Positions 55,820 to 64,000 of a stretch of 64,000 nucleotides of DNA are shown in pieces. The notes beneath the pieces are model-generated. The model was not told the DNA's origin and did not search any database. It saw only the letters and a list, made by a program, of their open reading frames with translations. Position 1 is the first letter of the stretch; every line of letters begins with the position of its first letter. A program made the translations under genes and the position numbers. This DNA is from Alphaproteobacteria bacterium (GTDB taxonomy: Bacteria > Pseudomonadota > Alphaproteobacteria > Rhodobacterales > Rhodobacteraceae): assembly GCA_030148665.1 (NCBI GenBank), contig JASBSZ010000005.1, positions 1-64,000 on the forward strand, given 5' to 3'.

Positions 55820-56794
55820 TTGGGCAAATCGCAGACATCGAATCGGGGCGGGGCCAGCACAGGGGCCAGTAGCGGGGCCAGTACGTGGGGCAATAGCGGG
55901 GCCGGCTCGCAAGCGGGATCGCCCGAGGCCGGGCGGGCGGCGGAAGGATCGCTTGCCCCGGGGCTCTATTTCGTTGCAACGCCGATCGGGGCGGCGCGCG
56001 ACATCACGTTGCGCGCCCTCGATATCCTGCGCGCGGCCGATGTGCTGGCGGCCGAGGATACGCGAAACACCCGCCATCTGCTGGACATTCACGGTATCCC
56101 CCTGCGCGGGCGCCCGCTGATCGCCTATCACGATCACAACGGGCCGGCCCGTCGGCCCCAGCTGATCCGCATGATCCGCGAGGGGCGCGCCGTTGCCTAT
56201 GTTTCGGATGCCGGTACGCCCCTGCTGGCCGATCCCGGATATGCGCTGGGGCGCGCCGCCATCGACGAGGGGCTGCCGGTGGTGGCCGCCCCGGGGCCAT
56301 CGGCCCTGCTGGCGGCGCTGACGGTGGCGGGCCTGCCCACCGACCAGTTCTTTTTTGCAGGTTTTCCCCCCGCGCGCGAGGGGGCGCGGCGCAAGATGCT
56401 GCAGCCGCTCGCCTCCGTGCCGGGGACGCTGGTCTTTTATGAAAGCCCAAGACGGGTCGGCCGGACACTGAGCGACCTGGCCGAGATCCTGGGCGGCGCG
56501 CGCGAGGCGGTGCTGTGCCGCGAACTGACCAAGAAATTCGAGGAAACCCGGCGCGGAACCCTGGCCGGCCTGGCACGGTCCTGCGCGCAGGATCCCCCGC
56601 GGGGCGAGATCGTTCTGCTGGTTGCCCCTGCGCGCGCGGTTGCGTTTGACGATGAAACGGTCGATGCCCGCCTGCGCGCAGCGCTGGACGAGGGCATGTC
56701 GCTGCGCGATGCGGTGGACATGGTTGCGGCGGAATCGGGGCGCGCAAGGCGCGATGTCTATGGCAGGGCCCTGAGCCTGAAACGGGGTTCATGA
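55820..56794 (+). CDS. rsmI: 16S rRNA (cytidine1402-2'-O)-methyltransferase
   Basis: 324 residues from a TTG at 55820. The methyltransferase core starts near residue 47 (LAPGLYFVATPIG) with SDAGTPLLADPGYALGR near residue 130 and PGPSALLAALTVAGLP near residue 158. The first 45 residues are a Ser/Gly-rich tail encoded by a 12-base tandem repeat and are not typical of RsmI. The real start is uncertain because no ATG or GTG lies in-frame in the first part. It sits divergently from the LppC gene. Confidence 0.88.
   Translation: MGKSQTSNRGGASTGASSGASTWGNSGAGSQAGSPEAGRAAEGSLAPGLYFVATPIGAARDITLRALDILRAADVLAAEDTRNTRHLLDIHGIPLRGRPLIAYHDHNGPARRPQLIRMIREGRAVAYVSDAGTPLLADPGYALGRAAIDEGLPVVAAPGPSALLAALTVAGLPTDQFFFAGFPPAREGARRKMLQPLASVPGTLVFYESPRRVGRTLSDLAEILGGAREAVLCRELTKKFEETRRGTLAGLARSCAQDPPRGEIVLLVAPARAVAFDDETVDARLRAALDEGMSLRDAVDMVAAESGRARRDVYGRALSLKRGS
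55850..55909. repeat. Degenerate 12-bp tandem repeat in the rsmI 5' region
   Basis: Five units beginning GGGGCCAG or GGGGC (55850, 55862, 55874, 55887, 55898), with unit lengths 12, 12, 13, 11 and 12 bases, so the frame is preserved overall. They encode the Ser/Gly-rich N-terminal tail. Confidence 0.75.
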
Positions 56795-56846
56795 AAAATT
56801 AGATGATTCGGCCCAATATCGAACGACATTCGAACGGAGGACGATC

Positions 56847-57200
56847 ATGGGCGGATCCCTTGCCTATCACAGCGGGTTGGCGGCCGAGGAAAGCGTCGCC
56901 AGCCACTATGTTGCCGCCGGCCACGACATCGCCGCGCGCCGCTGGCGCAGCAAGGCGGGCGAAATCGACCTGATCGCCCGCAAGGACGGAAACGTGATCT
57001 TTGTCGAAGTCAAGAAAAGCCGCGATTTCGACAGTGCCGCGCGCATGCTGCGCGCGCGCCAGATCGCGCGTATCTATGCCTCGGCCGAGGCCTTTCTTGC
57101 TGGCGAACCAAAAGGTCTGGACAGCCCCGCGCGGTTTGATGTCGCGCTTGTGAACGGGCGCGGCGAAATCAGCATCATCGAAAACGCGATTTGCGCCTGA
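56847..57200 (+). CDS. YraN family (UPF0102) nuclease-like protein
   Basis: 117 residues. GLAAEESVASHYVAAGHDIAARRW and KAGEIDLIARKDGNVIFVEVK match the YraN restriction-endonuclease-like fold, with the E-I-D-L...F-V-E-V-K metal motif. YraN is commonly next to rsmI, as here, possibly linking DNA processing to that operon. No nuclease activity is proved. AACGGAGGACG precedes the ATG at 56847. Confidence 0.9.
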   Translation: MGGSLAYHSGLAAEESVASHYVAAGHDIAARRWRSKAGEIDLIARKDGNVIFVEVKKSRDFDSAARMLRARQIARIYASAEAFLAGEPKGLDSPARFDVALVNGRGEISIIENAICA

Positions 57201-57266
57201 TCGCCGTTGCAACCGGCGCCGGATTGCCCCAGATATGACGGGAAACAACAATCCGGGGGCCGGGCC

Positions 57267-58211
57267 ATGGGGCTGAAAGTCGCGATCCAGATGGATCCGA
57301 TCGAGCGGATCGACATTGATGCAGACAGCACCTTTCGCATCGCGGAAGAGGCGCAGGAACGTGGGCATGAGCTGTTCTATTTCACGCCCGACAGGCTGGC
57401 CTATCAGCAGGGCAGGGTCACCGCCAGGGGCTGGCCGCTGAGGGTGCGTCGTGAAAAGGGAAACCATTTTTCCCTGGGGGAAGAACAGGAAATCGATCTG
57501 GGCGCCTGGGACGTGGTGTGGCTGCGTCAGGATCCGCCGTTCGACATGGCCTATATCACCACCACCCATCTGCTGGACATGATCCATCCGCAGACCCTCG
57601 TCGTCAACGACCCGACATGGGTGCGCAACTACCCGGAAAAGCTGCTGGTGCTGCAGTTTCCCGATCTGACGCCGCCGACCGCAATCGCCCGCGACATCGA
57701 AACCCTCAGGGCCTTTCGCGCGCGCCACGGCGACATCATCCTGAAACCGTTATACGGCAATGGCGGCGCCGGCGTTTTCCGTCTGGATCCCAATGACGGC
57801 AATTTCAACGCCCTGCACGAGCTTTTCACCGGCATGAGCCGCGAGCCGCTGATCGCCCAGAAATTCCTGCGCGATGTCGAGCAGGGCGACAAGCGGATCA
57901 TCCTTGTCGACGGCGTTCCGGTGGGTGGCATCAACCGGGTGCCGGCGCAAGGCGAGACGCGTTCCAACATGCATGTGGGCGGACGGGCCGAGAAAACCGA
58001 CCTGACCGCGCGCGAGCGCGAGATCTGTGCGCGCATCGGGCCGCTGCTGCGCGAAAAGGGGCTGATATTCGTGGGCATCGACGTGATCGGCGGCATGCTG
58101 ACCGAGATCAACGTGACCTCGCCCACGGGCATTCAGGAGCTTGAGCGTTTCGATGGCGTCAATGTCGCCGCCATGATCTGGGAGGCGATCGAGCAGAGGC
58201 GCAAGGCCTGA
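57267..58211 (+). CDS. gshB: Glutathione synthetase
   Basis: 314 residues from ATG 57267 ([20 protein letters not shown]). An ATP-grasp enzyme: the substrate-binding N-terminal domain, [13 protein letters not shown] near residue 90, [14 protein letters not shown] near residue 160 for ATP, and [12 protein letters not shown] near residue 282. It joins gamma-glutamylcysteine with glycine. A methionine at 57207 was rejected because 20 extra residues are not conserved. It overlaps the esterase gene by one base. gor, about 31 kb away, is the reductase partner. Confidence 0.95.
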   Translation: MGLKVAIQMDPIERIDIDADSTFRIAEEAQERGHELFYFTPDRLAYQQGRVTARGWPLRVRREKGNHFSLGEEQEIDLGAWDVVWLRQDPPFDMAYITTTHLLDMIHPQTLVVNDPTWVRNYPEKLLVLQFPDLTPPTAIARDIETLRAFRARHGDIILKPLYGNGGAGVFRLDPNDGNFNALHELFTGMSREPLIAQKFLRDVEQGDKRIILVDGVPVGGINRVPAQGETRSNMHVGGRAEKTDLTAREREICARIGPLLREKGLIFVGIDVIGGMLTEINVTSPTGIQELERFDGVNVAAMIWEAIEQRRKA

Positions 58212-59116
58212 TGGGCTGGCGTCTGACAGCCCTCAATCTGGGGCTGCGGATGGTTGCCAGGACCTATCTCGAACATGTGCGCGATCCCGGGCGGCTGCGC
58301 CGCAGCTTCGTGCGCAGCACGCGGGCCAACCCGGTCGCCCCCTTTTCGTGGTTTCTGGATGATCGGCTGGGGGCTGGCGGGCAGGTAGTTCCGGCGTTGT
58401 GGGCGATCAACCGGGCGGCGCGGGGGCGCGGCGTGATCCTGTATTTCCACGGCGGAGGCTATATCTCGGGCAGCCCGGCGACCCATGCCGCGCTGGGGGC
58501 CAGGCTCAGCGCCCTTTCGGGCATGCGCATGTGCCTGCCCGACTATCGGCTGGCGCCCGAACATCCCTTTCCCGCCGCGCCGATTGATGCGCTGGTGGCC
58601 TATCGGGCGTTGCTTGCCCGCGGCTATCCGCCCCGGCAGATCGTTCTGGGCGGCGACAGTGCCGGTGGCGGGTTGATGTTTGCCCTGCTGCACATGATCG
58701 CACAGGCGCGCCTGCCGATGCCGGGGCGTGTCTTTGCCCTGTCGCCCTGGACCGATCTCACGCTCGATCAGGGGCCGCGGCTGGATGATGCGCTGAACGA
58801 TCCGTTGTTGCCTTTTGACCGGGTGCGCGAACTGCGCGACCTCTACATGGCCGGGGCCGATCCCCATGATCCGCGCGCAACCCCGTTGCTGGGCGATTTT
58901 CATGGCGGGCCGCCGACGATGATTCAGGTTGGCAGCGCCGAGATGCTGCTGGACGACAGCCGGCGCATGGCCGCACATCTGCGTGCGCAGGGCGTCGAGG
59001 TGCGGCTGGATGTCTGGCCGCAGGCGCCCCATGTGTGGCAGAATTTCCAGGGACGTCTGCCCGAGGCCGACCGGGCGCTGGCCCAGTTGGCGGCCTTTGT
59101 CTCGGGGCGGCGCTGA
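58211..59116 (+). CDS. Alpha/beta hydrolase, hormone-sensitive-lipase type
   Basis: 301 residues. The oxyanion motif HGGG lies at 80-83 and the nucleophile elbow GGDSAGG holds S150; the histidine is in PHVWQNF near residue 276, and a DDSRRM segment precedes it. Esterases of this HSL family hydrolyse short-chain esters; the natural substrate is unknown. The first base of its ATG is the last base of the gshB stop, so they are co-translated. It is convergent with yifB. Confidence 0.88.
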   Translation: MGWRLTALNLGLRMVARTYLEHVRDPGRLRRSFVRSTRANPVAPFSWFLDDRLGAGGQVVPALWAINRAARGRGVILYFHGGGYISGSPATHAALGARLSALSGMRMCLPDYRLAPEHPFPAAPIDALVAYRALLARGYPPRQIVLGGDSAGGGLMFALLHMIAQARLPMPGRVFALSPWTDLTLDQGPRLDDALNDPLLPFDRVRELRDLYMAGADPHDPRATPLLGDFHGGPPTMIQVGSAEMLLDDSRRMAAHLRAQGVEVRLDVWPQAPHVWQNFQGRLPEADRALAQLAAFVSGRR

Positions 59117-59117
59117 G

Positions 59118-60626
59118 TCAGCCGCGCAGGCTCAGCCGGAACGAGATCGCCTCGGCCAGATGGGGCGGCTGGAGGTCGCGCGCGCCGTCCAGATCGGCGA
59201 TGGTGCGCGCAACCCGCAGGATCCGGTGATAGCCGCGCGCCGAGAGCCCGAATTTCCGCGCCGCGCGCATCAAGAGGGCGCGCCCCTCGGTATCGGGCCG
59301 GGCGATATCCTCCAGCACCTGCCCCTGGGCGTCGGCATTGACACTGCAGCCCGGCACGTCGGCAAAGCGCGCGGCCTGCACGGCGCGCGCACGGGCCACG
59401 CGGGCCGCAACCGCGGCGGAACCCTCGCCCGCGGCGGGAAGGGACAGCTCGTCCAGCGTGACCGGCGGCACCTCGATGCGCAGATCGAAACGATCCATCA
59501 GCGGCCCGGAAATGCGGCCCAGATAATCGCGCCCGCATGATGGTGCCTGATTGCAGGCCCGGGCCGGGTCGAACAGCTGTCCGCACCGACACGGGTTGGC
59601 CGCCGCGATCAGGAGAAAGCGGCACGGATAGCGGATATGGGCATTGGCGCGCGCGATGGTGACCTCGCCGGTCTCGACGGGCTGGCGCAGGGTTTCGAGC
59701 ACCGCGCGGGGGAATTCGGGAAACTCGTCCATGAACAGCACGCCGTTATGGGCCAGAGAAACCTCGCCCGGTCGCGCGCCGCGCCCGCCGCCAACGATCG
59801 CCGCCATGCTGGAGGTGTGGTGTGGCGCGCGAAAGGGGCGCATGCGCGTAATTCCGCCTTCGCTCAGCAGGCCGGCAAGCGAATGGATCATCGAGGTTTC
59901 CAGCGCCTCGGCCGCGTCGAGTGGGGGCAGCAGCGACGGTATGCGCGCGGCCAGCATGGATTTGCCCGATCCGGGCGGGCCGACCATCAGCAGGTGATGA
60001 CGCCCCGCCGCGGCGATTTCGAGGGCGCGCCTGGCCCGGTCCTGCCCCTTGACGTCGGACAGGTCGGCACAATGTGCTGCGGGGCCGATTTCACCGGCCT
60101 CGGCCGGGGCGAGTACGGTGCGGCCGGTGAAATGGTTGATGCAGTCCAGCAATCCGACGGGCGCGATGACCTCGGCCGCGTCCACCCAGGCGGCCTCGGC
60201 CCAGCAGGCGGCCGGGCAGATCAGGCGACAGCTGTTTTCGGCCGCGGTCAGCGCCGCGGGAAGGGCGCCGACCACGGGCACAAGCGTGCCGTCCAGGGAC
60301 AGCTCGCCCAGGGCAACCGATCGCGCCGTTTCATCGCCGGGCAATGCGCCGATCGCCGCCAGAAGGGCCAGCGCGATCGGCAGGTCGAAATGCGATCCCT
60401 CCTTGGGCAGGTCGGCGGGCGACAGGTTGATCGTGATCTTGCGGGCCGGCAGGGCAACGGACAGCGCGTTCAGCGCCGCGCGCACCCTTTCGCGGGCCTC
60501 GGAAACGGCCTTGTCCGGGAGGCCGACGATCGAAAATGTCGGCAGGCCGGCGGTGATGGCGCACTGCACCTCGACAAGGCGGGCCTCGATTCCGCGAAAA
60601 GCAACGGTCTGGGTCGTTGCGACCAT
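59118..60626 (-). CDS. YifB-like Mg-chelatase-family AAA ATPase (ComM type)
   Basis: 502 residues with the Lon-protease-like N-terminal domain (VQCAITAGLPTFSIVGLPDKAVSEARERV), an AAA+ module (Walker A GPPGSGKSMLAARIPSLLPPL near residue 217, NGVLFMDEFPEF) and the C-terminal Mg_chelatase_C domain. ComM/YifB helps integrate foreign DNA during transformation in some bacteria. The ATG at 60626 follows AAAGGACACC. It is convergent with the esterase and divergent from mntH. Confidence 0.9.
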   Translation of the reverse strand: MVATTQTVAFRGIEARLVEVQCAITAGLPTFSIVGLPDKAVSEARERVRAALNALSVALPARKITINLSPADLPKEGSHFDLPIALALLAAIGALPGDETARSVALGELSLDGTLVPVVGALPAALTAAENSCRLICPAACWAEAAWVDAAEVIAPVGLLDCINHFTGRTVLAPAEAGEIGPAAHCADLSDVKGQDRARRALEIAAAGRHHLLMVGPPGSGKSMLAARIPSLLPPLDAAEALETSMIHSLAGLLSEGGITRMRPFRAPHHTSSMAAIVGGGRGARPGEVSLAHNGVLFMDEFPEFPRAVLETLRQPVETGEVTIARANAHIRYPCRFLLIAAANPCRCGQLFDPARACNQAPSCGRDYLGRISGPLMDRFDLRIEVPPVTLDELSLPAAGEGSAAVAARVARARAVQAARFADVPGCSVNADAQGQVLEDIARPDTEGRALLMRAARKFGLSARGYHRILRVARTIADLDGARDLQPPHLAEAISFRLSLRG

Positions 60627-60838
60627 CGGTGTCCTTTCTGGCGGGGTATTGCAAGGCTAGGGTGAACGTGGTTGATTTTTGGTTAATGCCCGGGCAGCCG
60701 GAGGATGCCCCGATATGGGCCGCGACGACAGAGGCTGCGGAAGCAGCCGACGGCACCGGGTTCGTGGTCGTGTCAAGGCGGTGACGCCAGGGGCTGTCCG
60801 ACCCGGTTGACAGGTCTGGGCGTATCACTTAATGAAAA

Positions 60839-60853
60839 TGCAAATCACTCGCA
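60839..60853 (+). promoter_or_regulatory. Probable Mur (Fur-family) operator of mntH
   Basis: TGCAAATCACTCGCA is a 15-base imperfect palindrome that resembles the alphaproteobacterial manganese-responsive Mur operator (TGCAAAT-type half sites). It lies just after a perfect TTGACA (60807-60812) and A/T-rich -10-like bases (60828-60835), where a bound repressor would block initiation. The manganese link is supported by the mntH gene directly following. Confidence 0.6.
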
Positions 60854-60897
60854 ACAAGCGAAACAGACCGTACAAACCCCCCGGGGAGAAGAAACCG

Positions 60898-62229
60898 ATG
60901 CAGCAGTCCAAGGGCTGGCGACAGGCGAGAAGCACCCCGAGCCTGCCCGAATCGCATGGCTCGATTCCCGTCAGCGGGCGTTTTCTGCGCCGGTTTGCGG
61001 CCTTTTTCGGCCCCGGCTATATCGTCGCGGTGGGGTATATGGACCCCGGCAACTGGGCGACCTCGATCGCCGGCGGATCGGCCTTTGGCTACAGCCTGCT
61101 GTTTGTCGCGCTCTTGTCGAACTTCATGGCCATCCTGCTGCAGGCGCTTGCCCTGCGTCTGGGCATTGCCAGCGGGCGCGATCTGGCGCAGGCCTGCCAC
61201 GATGCCTGGCCGCGCTGGGTCAGCAACATCCTGTGGGTGCTGGCCGAGGCGGCAATCATTGCCACCGATCTGGCCGAGGTGATCGGCACCGCGATCGCGC
61301 TGAACCTGTTGTTCGGGATTCCGCTGACCCTGGGCGTCGTGCTGACGGCGCTGGATGTCTTTCTGATCCTGTGGCTGCAGAACCGGGGTTTCCGTTACCT
61401 CGAGGCGGTGGTGATCGCGCTGACGCTGGTGATCGCAGCCAGTTTCGTCATCCAGATGAGCTATGCCGATCCGGTGATCGGCGATGTTCTGGCCGGGTTC
61501 ATTCCGCGCAGCGATCTGCTGACCAACCCGGATATGCTGTATCTGTCGCTGGGGATCATCGGCGCGACCGTGATGCCGCATAACCTGTATCTGCATTCCT
61601 CGATCATCCAGACGCGGGATTTCGGGGATTCCATTGCGGCAAAACGGCAGGCGATCTGGATGGGGACGCTGGATTCGACCATCGCCCTGATGTTTGCGCT
61701 GTTCATCAATGCCTCGATCCTGATCCTGTCGGCGGCGGCCTTCTATTCCACCGGCCGTTTCGAGGTGGCCGAGATCCAGGATGCGCACCGGCTGATCGCG
61801 CCGGTGCTGGGCGCACCGCTGGCGGCCACGCTGTTCGGAGTCGCGCTGCTGGCCTCGGGGTTGAATTCGACGGTCACGGCGACGTTGTCGGGGCAGATCG
61901 TGATGGAGGGCTTTATCCGGCTGCGCATCTCGCCCGTGCTGCGCCGTCTGATCACCCGGGGGATTGCCATCCTGCCAACGGTTGCCGTCACGATGATCTT
62001 TGGCGAAAGCGGCACGGCGCGTCTGCTGATCCTGTCCCAGGTGGTTCTCAGCCTGCAACTGCCCTTTGCCATAGTCCCGCTGGTGCTGTTCACGGCCAAT
62101 CGGGAAAAGATGGGGGGATTGCAGGCGCCGCTCTGGCTGACGCTGTTGTGCGGGCTGATCGCGGTGGTTCTGGTGGCGCTGAATCTCAAGCTGATCTTCG
62201 ATGTGTCGATGGGTGCGGTGGCGTTGTGA
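60898..62229 (+). CDS. mntH: Manganese/divalent metal transporter of the Nramp type
   Basis: 443 residues from ATG 60898, chosen because GGGGAGAA lies about ten bases before it; earlier methionine codons at 60832 and 60838 lie within the promoter/Mur region, so they are unlikely. Eleven or so helices carry the Nramp DPGNW metal-site motif in TM1 ([11 protein letters not shown]) and the [10 protein letters not shown] segment in TM6. It imports Mn2+ with H+. Upstream Mur site suggests repression at high manganese. Confidence 0.93.
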   Translation: MQQSKGWRQARSTPSLPESHGSIPVSGRFLRRFAAFFGPGYIVAVGYMDPGNWATSIAGGSAFGYSLLFVALLSNFMAILLQALALRLGIASGRDLAQACHDAWPRWVSNILWVLAEAAIIATDLAEVIGTAIALNLLFGIPLTLGVVLTALDVFLILWLQNRGFRYLEAVVIALTLVIAASFVIQMSYADPVIGDVLAGFIPRSDLLTNPDMLYLSLGIIGATVMPHNLYLHSSIIQTRDFGDSIAAKRQAIWMGTLDSTIALMFALFINASILILSAAAFYSTGRFEVAEIQDAHRLIAPVLGAPLAATLFGVALLASGLNSTVTATLSGQIVMEGFIRLRISPVLRRLITRGIAILPTVAVTMIFGESGTARLLILSQVVLSLQLPFAIVPLVLFTANREKMGGLQAPLWLTLLCGLIAVVLVALNLKLIFDVSMGAVAL

Positions 62230-62234
62230 TCGTT

Positions 62235-62292
62235 GGGGGCGCTGCCCCCGTCGCTGGCGCGACTCCCCCGGCGTATTTGGGCAAAGAAGAAG
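62235..62292. repeat. Hairpin repeat (family C), copy 4, between mntH and the phosphatase gene
   Basis: GGGGGC-GCT-GCCCCC, then GTCGCTGGCGCGAC (one base longer than copy 3) and the GCGTATTTGGGCAAAGAAGAAG tail. It starts five bases after the mntH stop and ends just before the convergent phosphatase gene. Confidence 0.88.
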
Positions 62293-62293
62293 C

Positions 62294-62872
62294 TCAGGGG
62301 CGGTGGTTCACGCCCTTGATGCGCCAGCCGGGGTTGAGGAATTCGAGACGGGTGACCGACAGGTTGTCGATGGTAAAGCCGAGCGCCGAGGCAGGCGCCA
62401 TGCCGGCGGCGCGCTGGAGCTGGGTCAGGATCACGCCGAAATGGGCGACCGCGACGATATGGGCGCCCGGGTGGCCCTTGTTCATGTCGTCAACCAAGCG
62501 GCTGACGCGCTGCGCGGCCTGATTCCAGCTTTCGCCTTCGGGTGGGGCGGTATCGCCGGGGTTGCTCCAGTAGGCGCGGGCAAGTTCGGGGTGAGTTTGC
62601 GAGATTTCGGCATGGGTCTTGCCCTCCCAGGCGCCGAAATGGATCTCGCGCAAGCGTGGGCTGTCGGGCAGGCGTTGGCGGTTGTGCTGGATGGCGTCGG
62701 CGGTGGCGCTGGCGCGGGCAAGGTCGCTGGAGATGACAAGAGCGTCGTCGGGAAGGTGGTTGGCCAGCCGGTCGAGCGCGGCGTGGTCCGACAGGTCGGC
62801 GGGCAGGTCTGTCCAGCCGATCAGGCCGTCGGCATGGGTCGGGCCGTGGCGGATCCACCACCAGCAGGTCAT
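62294..62872 (-). CDS. Histidine phosphatase family protein (possible alpha-ribazole phosphatase)
   Basis: 192 residues from ATG 62872, which overlaps the cobU stop (ATGA). The RHG motif is RHGPTH (residues 8-13), with REIHFGAWEGKTH around residue 70 and the second histidine in AVAHFGV near residue 137. Co-translation with cobU makes alpha-ribazole-5'-phosphate phosphatase (CobC), the last step of the nucleotide-loop pathway, the best guess. A broad-specificity phosphoglycerate-mutase-like phosphatase is the alternative. Confidence 0.8.
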   Translation of the reverse strand: MTCWWWIRHGPTHADGLIGWTDLPADLSDHAALDRLANHLPDDALVISSDLARASATADAIQHNRQRLPDSPRLREIHFGAWEGKTHAEISQTHPELARAYWSNPGDTAPPEGESWNQAAQRVSRLVDDMNKGHPGAHIVAVAHFGVILTQLQRAAGMAPASALGFTIDNLSVTRLEFLNPGWRIKGVNHRP

Positions 62873-63432
62873 CTTGCGGCCCGTGGGGTGCGGCCAGGGG
62901 GGAGGCTGGGGATCTGCCCCTTGAGGGCCAGCGGCAGCCCCGCCATCACTGCCACCACAAGGTCGGCACGCGCGGCAATCTGCTGGTTCAGCGCCCCCTG
63001 GGCATTGGCAAAGCGGCGGGCCGTCGGGTCGGGGTTGATGCCGCCAAGCCCGACCTCGTTGGTGACCATGACCACCGGCGCGCGCCGGGCAGAGAGTGCC
63101 TCGATCAGGGGCGGGGCAAGCGCCGAGGTGTCGTGACCGGCCATCAGGTGGTTGCTCAGCCACATGGTCAGGCAATCGACAAGGGCGATTTCCCCGGGAC
63201 GGATGCGGGCGAGGGCCGGAGCAAGGTCAAGCGGGGCCTCGATCAGGCGCCACTGGCCGGTGCGGCGGGCCTTGTGCCGGGCGATTTTTGTGTGCATTTC
63301 GTCATCCAGCGCCTGGGCGGTGGCGATATAGACGGGTGACAACCCGCTGGACAGCACCAGCCCCTCGGCCCAGGCCGATTTGCCCGAGGCAACGCCGCCG
63401 GTGACAAGGGTGATGTGGGGAAAATCCGTCAT
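62869..63432 (-). CDS. cobU: Bifunctional adenosylcobinamide kinase/guanylyltransferase
   Basis: 187 residues from ATG 63432; GTG 63438 is a less likely start. The P-loop GGVASGKS (residues 12-19) is at the expected place, followed by YIATAQALDDEM and RHKARRTGQW with the guanylylated histidine. It makes GDP-cobinamide for coenzyme B12. The alphaproteobacterial name is cobP. No cobalamin riboswitch was recognised upstream, which is only 94 bases long before the ChaN-like gene. Confidence 0.93.
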   Translation of the reverse strand: MTDFPHITLVTGGVASGKSAWAEGLVLSSGLSPVYIATAQALDDEMHTKIARHKARRTGQWRLIEAPLDLAPALARIRPGEIALVDCLTMWLSNHLMAGHDTSALAPPLIEALSARRAPVVMVTNEVGLGGINPDPTARRFANAQGALNQQIAARADLVVAVMAGLPLALKGQIPSLPPGRTPRAAR

Positions 63433-63526
63433 GCGCACCTGTTATCAGCAGGGCGCGCGCGGCAAAAGCCCCGTATGGCGGCGAATTTGGGGATTTCAGG
63501 CAGGCGATCTCGCGCTACAAGGGGGC

Positions 63527-64000
63527 ATGTTTCGTCTGTTCCTGTTTCTTGTGATCCTTGTCCCTGCTGCGGTGCGCGCAGGCCAGATCACGCCCGCCAT
63601 GCTGGACCGTCTGCCGCCTGCCGATATCGTGGTGCTGGGCGAGGTGCATGACAACCCGGCGCAGCATCGCAACCAGGCCCGTGCCGTGCGCGCCCTTCAG
63701 CCGCGTGCGCTGGTGTTCGAGATGCTGGTGCCCGCACAGCTGTCGGCCATAACCCCCGACAGGCGGCATGACCGGCAGGCGCTGGCACGGGCGCTGAACT
63801 GGAAGAAATCGGGCTGGCCGGATTTCGCGATGTATTTCCCCATTTTTCAGGCGGCGCCCAGGGCGCGCATCTATGCCGGTAACCTGCCACGCAAGCAGAT
63901 CCGCAAGGCGATTTTCGACGGGGCCGCGGGGGTGTTCGGCGCGGGTGCCGCGCGTTTCGGGCTGGATCGACCCTTGCCCCAACCACAGAATGACCGGCGC
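63527..64000 (+). CDS. ChaN-like haem-binding uptake protein (cut by window edge)
   Basis: 158 residues before the right edge. A signal peptide (to about residue 19, AVRAG) is followed by LDRLPPADIVVLGEVHDNPAQHR near residue 27, the hallmark of the ChaN/Tiki superfamily, whose members bind haem or chelate metals. VFEMLVPAQL and NLPRKQIRKAIFDG follow. The rest lies beyond the window. AAGGGGG precedes the ATG. Confidence 0.82.
   Translation, partial: MFRLFLFLVILVPAAVRAGQITPAMLDRLPPADIVVLGEVHDNPAQHRNQARAVRALQPRALVFEMLVPAQLSAITPDRRHDRQALARALNWKKSGWPDFAMYFPIFQAAPRARIYAGNLPRKQIRKAIFDGAAGVFGAGAARFGLDRPLPQPQNDRR

Noticed and set aside
63433-63526. A cobalamin riboswitch upstream of cobU
   Set aside because: The gap is only about 94 bases and lacks recognisable B12-box sequence.

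Overview
The window is about 64 kb of GC-rich chromosome that reads as an alphaproteobacterium of the order Rhodobacterales (Paracoccaceae/Roseobacteraceae type). The reasons are the gene neighbourhoods (rpiA-gor-hflK-hflC-DUF2065-degP; glnD-murJ; rimI-tsaB-nfuA; tandem TauE/SafE genes with a TIGR02186 gene), the alphaproteobacterial SOS box GAAC-N7-GAAC, and short hairpin repeats carrying the TTCTTCTTTGCCCAAATAC tail. The genus cannot be fixed from sequence alone. Almost everything is chromosomal housekeeping. No tRNA, rRNA, CRISPR array, phage or plasmid module was seen. Mobile DNA is limited to the 3' end of an IS110-type transposase at the left edge and one 270-bp MITE.

Layout. 1-500: transposase tail and a hairpin-rich gap. 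501-4430: cysS, then cimA overlapping a squalene/phytoene-synthase-like gene. 4484-11421 (minus): an aminotransferase, glycerate 2-kinase, two glutamine-synthetase-like enzymes around a glutamine amidotransferase, and a periplasmic binding protein; this looks like a gamma-glutamyl-amine or amino-acid utilisation locus. 11748-16807: glutaryl-CoA dehydrogenase, small TerB and DUF1330 genes, pyrG, secG and a membrane protein. 16977-21966: purA, DUF2842, a very large acidic protein and thiamine pyrophosphokinase. 21983-30127: sdaA (minus), then rpiA, gor, hflK, hflC, DUF2065 and degP. 30237-36901: a disturbed zone with a dnaE2 relic still next to an SOS box, a ferredoxin/VCBS pair, the MITE, moaA, a lipoprotein-like gene, an acyl-CoA synthetase and a stand-alone Lrp/AsnC ligand domain. 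36942-39801: TIGR02186 and two TauE/SafE exporters. 40102-44745: a four-gene BMP-type nucleoside ABC importer whose binding-protein gene is interrupted by an in-frame amber codon. 44892-49301: rimI, tsaB, nfuA, universal stress protein, an aminotransferase and trpS. 49395-55715: a rhomboid-like protein lacking its catalytic residues, then murJ, glnD and LppC. 55820-59116: rsmI, yraN, gshB and an esterase. 59118-64000: yifB, mntH behind a probable Mur operator, a cobC-like phosphatase, cobU and the start of a ChaN-like gene.

How the genes fit together. LppC, glnD and murJ are packed with overlaps, as are rimI/tsaB/nfuA, the ABC importer, and hflC with the DUF2065 gene. gor and gshB are both glutathione genes but lie about 31 kb apart. 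The hflKC/degP block is membrane-protein quality control. Four copies of one hairpin repeat sit directly after stop codons, three of them between convergent genes, so they probably act as two-way terminators.

Nothing in the window is a clear new multi-gene system. The best leads are the SOS-box/dnaE2 relic, the amber-interrupted nucleoside-binding gene, the acidic protein with an apparent winged-helix end, the two-glutamine-synthetase cluster, the dyad covering the nfuA promoter and ribosome-binding site, and the repeat families.
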